A DNA stretch of 5,289 nt from an uncultured bacterium. GTDB lineage: Bacteria; Cyanobacteriota; Vampirovibrionia; Gastranaerophilales; Gastranaerophilaceae. The stretch lies in NCBI GenBank assembly GCA_900554095.1, contig USGC01000131.1, positions 1-5,289 on the forward strand. Direction: 5' to 3'. The stretch's first letter is position 1; every line of letters starts with the position of its first letter. The notes beneath the pieces were generated by a model that saw nothing but the letters and a program-made list of their open reading frames with translations, had not been told where the DNA came from and made no database searches. This document shows positions 4,924-5,289 of this stretch, piece after piece. Both the position numbers and the translations under genes were made by a program.

Positions 4924-4970
4924 AAACAAAATGCAATGCTAAGTTATTCGCGGCATTGCATTTTGTTTTT
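4924..4970 (+). terminator. Strong hairpin terminator just after the TR
   Basis: A perfect 16-bp stem (4924-4939 with 4953-4968) with a 13-base loop ends in TTTTT (4966-4970). It starts 14 bases beyond the TR. On the plus strand it would end the avd-TR RNA. On the minus strand it is also followed by a T-rich tail (TTTGTTTGTTTTG), so it may end the target-gene transcript as well. Confidence 0.82.
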
Positions 4971-4975
4971 AGGTT

Positions 4976-5013
4976 AAATCGGAATAACGGCTGAGTTTTT
5001 ATCATTCCGATTT
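4976..5013 (+). terminator. Second hairpin after the TR
   Basis: AAATCGGAAT (4976-4985) pairs perfectly with ATTCCGATTT (5004-5013) over an 18-base loop, with T's at 5011-5014. It may be a backup terminator. GGCTGAG occurs in the loop (4989-4995) and again just after the stem (5015-5021). Confidence 0.5.
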
Positions 5014-5088
5014 TGGCTGAGTGGTGTAATTATATTAAGCGTATTTCCCGATAATTGTTAAGTTTCATGTCATTTTTTACACCAAACC

Positions 5089-5117
5089 TTGCATTATATC
5101 TTGTTTTGAGGTATTAT
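5089..5117 (+). promoter_or_regulatory. Plus-strand promoter-like element facing the 3' end of the target gene
   Basis: -35 TTGCAT (5089-5094), 17-base spacer, -10 TATTAT (5112-5117). AAGGAGG (5148-5154), a full Shine-Dalgarno, follows, but no usable start codon or ORF lies behind it before the VR. It is either a relic of a displaced gene or a source of RNA antisense to the VR. The stretch 5022-5206 holds nothing else I can support. Confidence 0.4.
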
Positions 5118-5182
5118 TATTTGTGTAAATAGTTAATTTTATTGATTAAGGAGGTATTTAGAGTTTAAAGAAATATTCGCGC

Positions 5183-5206
5183 TAAATAATTGAATAACTA
5201 AATAAC
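5183..5206. repeat. Three imperfect 8-bp tandem repeats after the target gene stop
   Basis: taaataat, tgaataac and taaataac run head to tail and abut the stop codon of the target gene. They are A/T-rich and may be chance, but they occupy the site just past the VR, where some DGRs carry homing-enhancing structures. Confidence 0.4.
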
Positions 5207-5289
5207 TCATCTCCTCACACAGCGCACATTGTAGCTATTCGACTTAGCGTACCTGCCGCGGTAGCCATTGCCGAAATACTGTAGCCAAC
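5207..5289 (-). CDS. 3' end of the DGR target gene (variable protein), partial
   Basis: Only the last 26 codons and the TGA (5207-5209) are inside the window; the gene begins beyond the right edge. The visible C-terminus reads WLQYFGNGYRGRYAKSNSY and then NVRCVRR. A glycine/tyrosine-rich segment followed by S-N-x-x-VRCVR is the usual ending of C-type-lectin-fold DGR targets (DUF1566 / Fib_succ_major / FGE-like proteins), whose variable residues line a ligand-binding surface. Compared with the TR peptide, seven residues differ: K to L, and N to Y (4 times) or G (twice). Localisation and the rest of the protein cannot be judged from here. The gene converges with avd-TR. Confidence 0.88.
   Translation of the reverse strand, partial: WLQYFGNGYRGRYAKSNSYNVRCVRR
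5213..5289 (-). repeat. DGR variable repeat (VR), 3' part
   Basis: Gap-free match to TR 4833-4909: 67 of 77 identical. All 10 differences are at template adenines (5 A to T, 4 A to G, 1 A to C). None of the 50 non-adenine positions differs. The final 20 bases (5213-5232) are identical to the TR and include the VR end, where homing is expected to start. The VR continues past the window edge. Confidence 0.95.

Noticed and set aside
4790..5005. Minus-strand ORF across the TR and its terminator
   Set aside because: It spans two hairpins and the non-coding TR in antisense; no SD.
5028..5070. 12-codon minus-strand ORF starting MKLNNYRE
   Set aside because: No ribosome site and no promoter of normal spacing; too short to support.
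5023..5083. GGTGTAA/TTACACC inverted repeat after the second hairpin
   Set aside because: Only 7 bp with a loop of about 47 bases in A/T-rich DNA; expected by chance.
4775..5289. CRISPR or insertion-sequence explanation for the repeated sequence
   Set aside because: There are only two copies, in inverted orientation, with base-specific mismatches and no spacers, transposase or terminal repeats; the DGR model explains every difference.

Overview
The window reads as an AT-rich bacterial chromosome segment, probably from an uncultured lineage, and the visible features support a metagenomic contig. Shine-Dalgarno sites are strong (AGGAG/AGGAGG) and promoters are sigma70-like with 16-17 bp spacers. 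The conserved block tpiA / small protein / yceD / rpmF / plsX / fabH is ordinary core metabolism. I lean weakly towards a gut bacterium such as a Vampirovibrionia (Gastranaerophilales-like) relative; this is a guess from style, not proof. The first ~320 bases are different: about 53% GC by hand count, a sodium:solute symporter fragment, joined out of frame to fabH after its first ~106 codons. That junction looks like a chimeric assembly or a recent rearrangement.

Layout. 1-320: symporter fragment (minus). 293-2892: minus-strand operon of an 83-residue protein, yceD, rpmF (L32 with a long charged tail), plsX and a broken fabH, driven by a clear promoter at 2925-2953. 2966-2990: terminator of tpiA. 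3017-3817: tpiA (minus) with its own promoter. 3853-4150: a compact cassette lying between two exact 31-bp copies of the tpiA promoter. On the minus strand it carries a 24-codon hydrophobic peptide gene with a consensus SD and terminator. On the plus strand it carries a convergent promoter, a three-hairpin RNA and a terminator. This is the architecture of a type I toxin-antitoxin module and matches no named family that I recognise.

4178-5289: the clearest special system, part of a diversity-generating retroelement (DGR). A 16-bp palindrome and a promoter precede avd (4253-4627), the accessory variability determinant. A non-coding template repeat (TR, about 4775-4909) follows and ends just before a 16-bp stem terminator. 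At the right edge, on the opposite strand, is the 3' end of a target gene whose variable repeat (VR, 5213-5289) aligns without gaps to TR 4833-4909. There are 10 mismatches in 77 positions, and all 10 fall on TR adenines (10 of 27 adenines, 0 of 50 other bases). This is the signature of adenine-directed mutagenic retrohoming. The mismatches fall mainly on AAC/AAT/AAA codons and change seven residues near the C terminus of a protein ending in a lectin-fold-like NVRCVR tail.

The reverse transcriptase is not in the window. avd-TR and the target gene converge tail to tail, and a terminator follows the TR, so the RT must be beyond the target gene, elsewhere in the genome, or lost.
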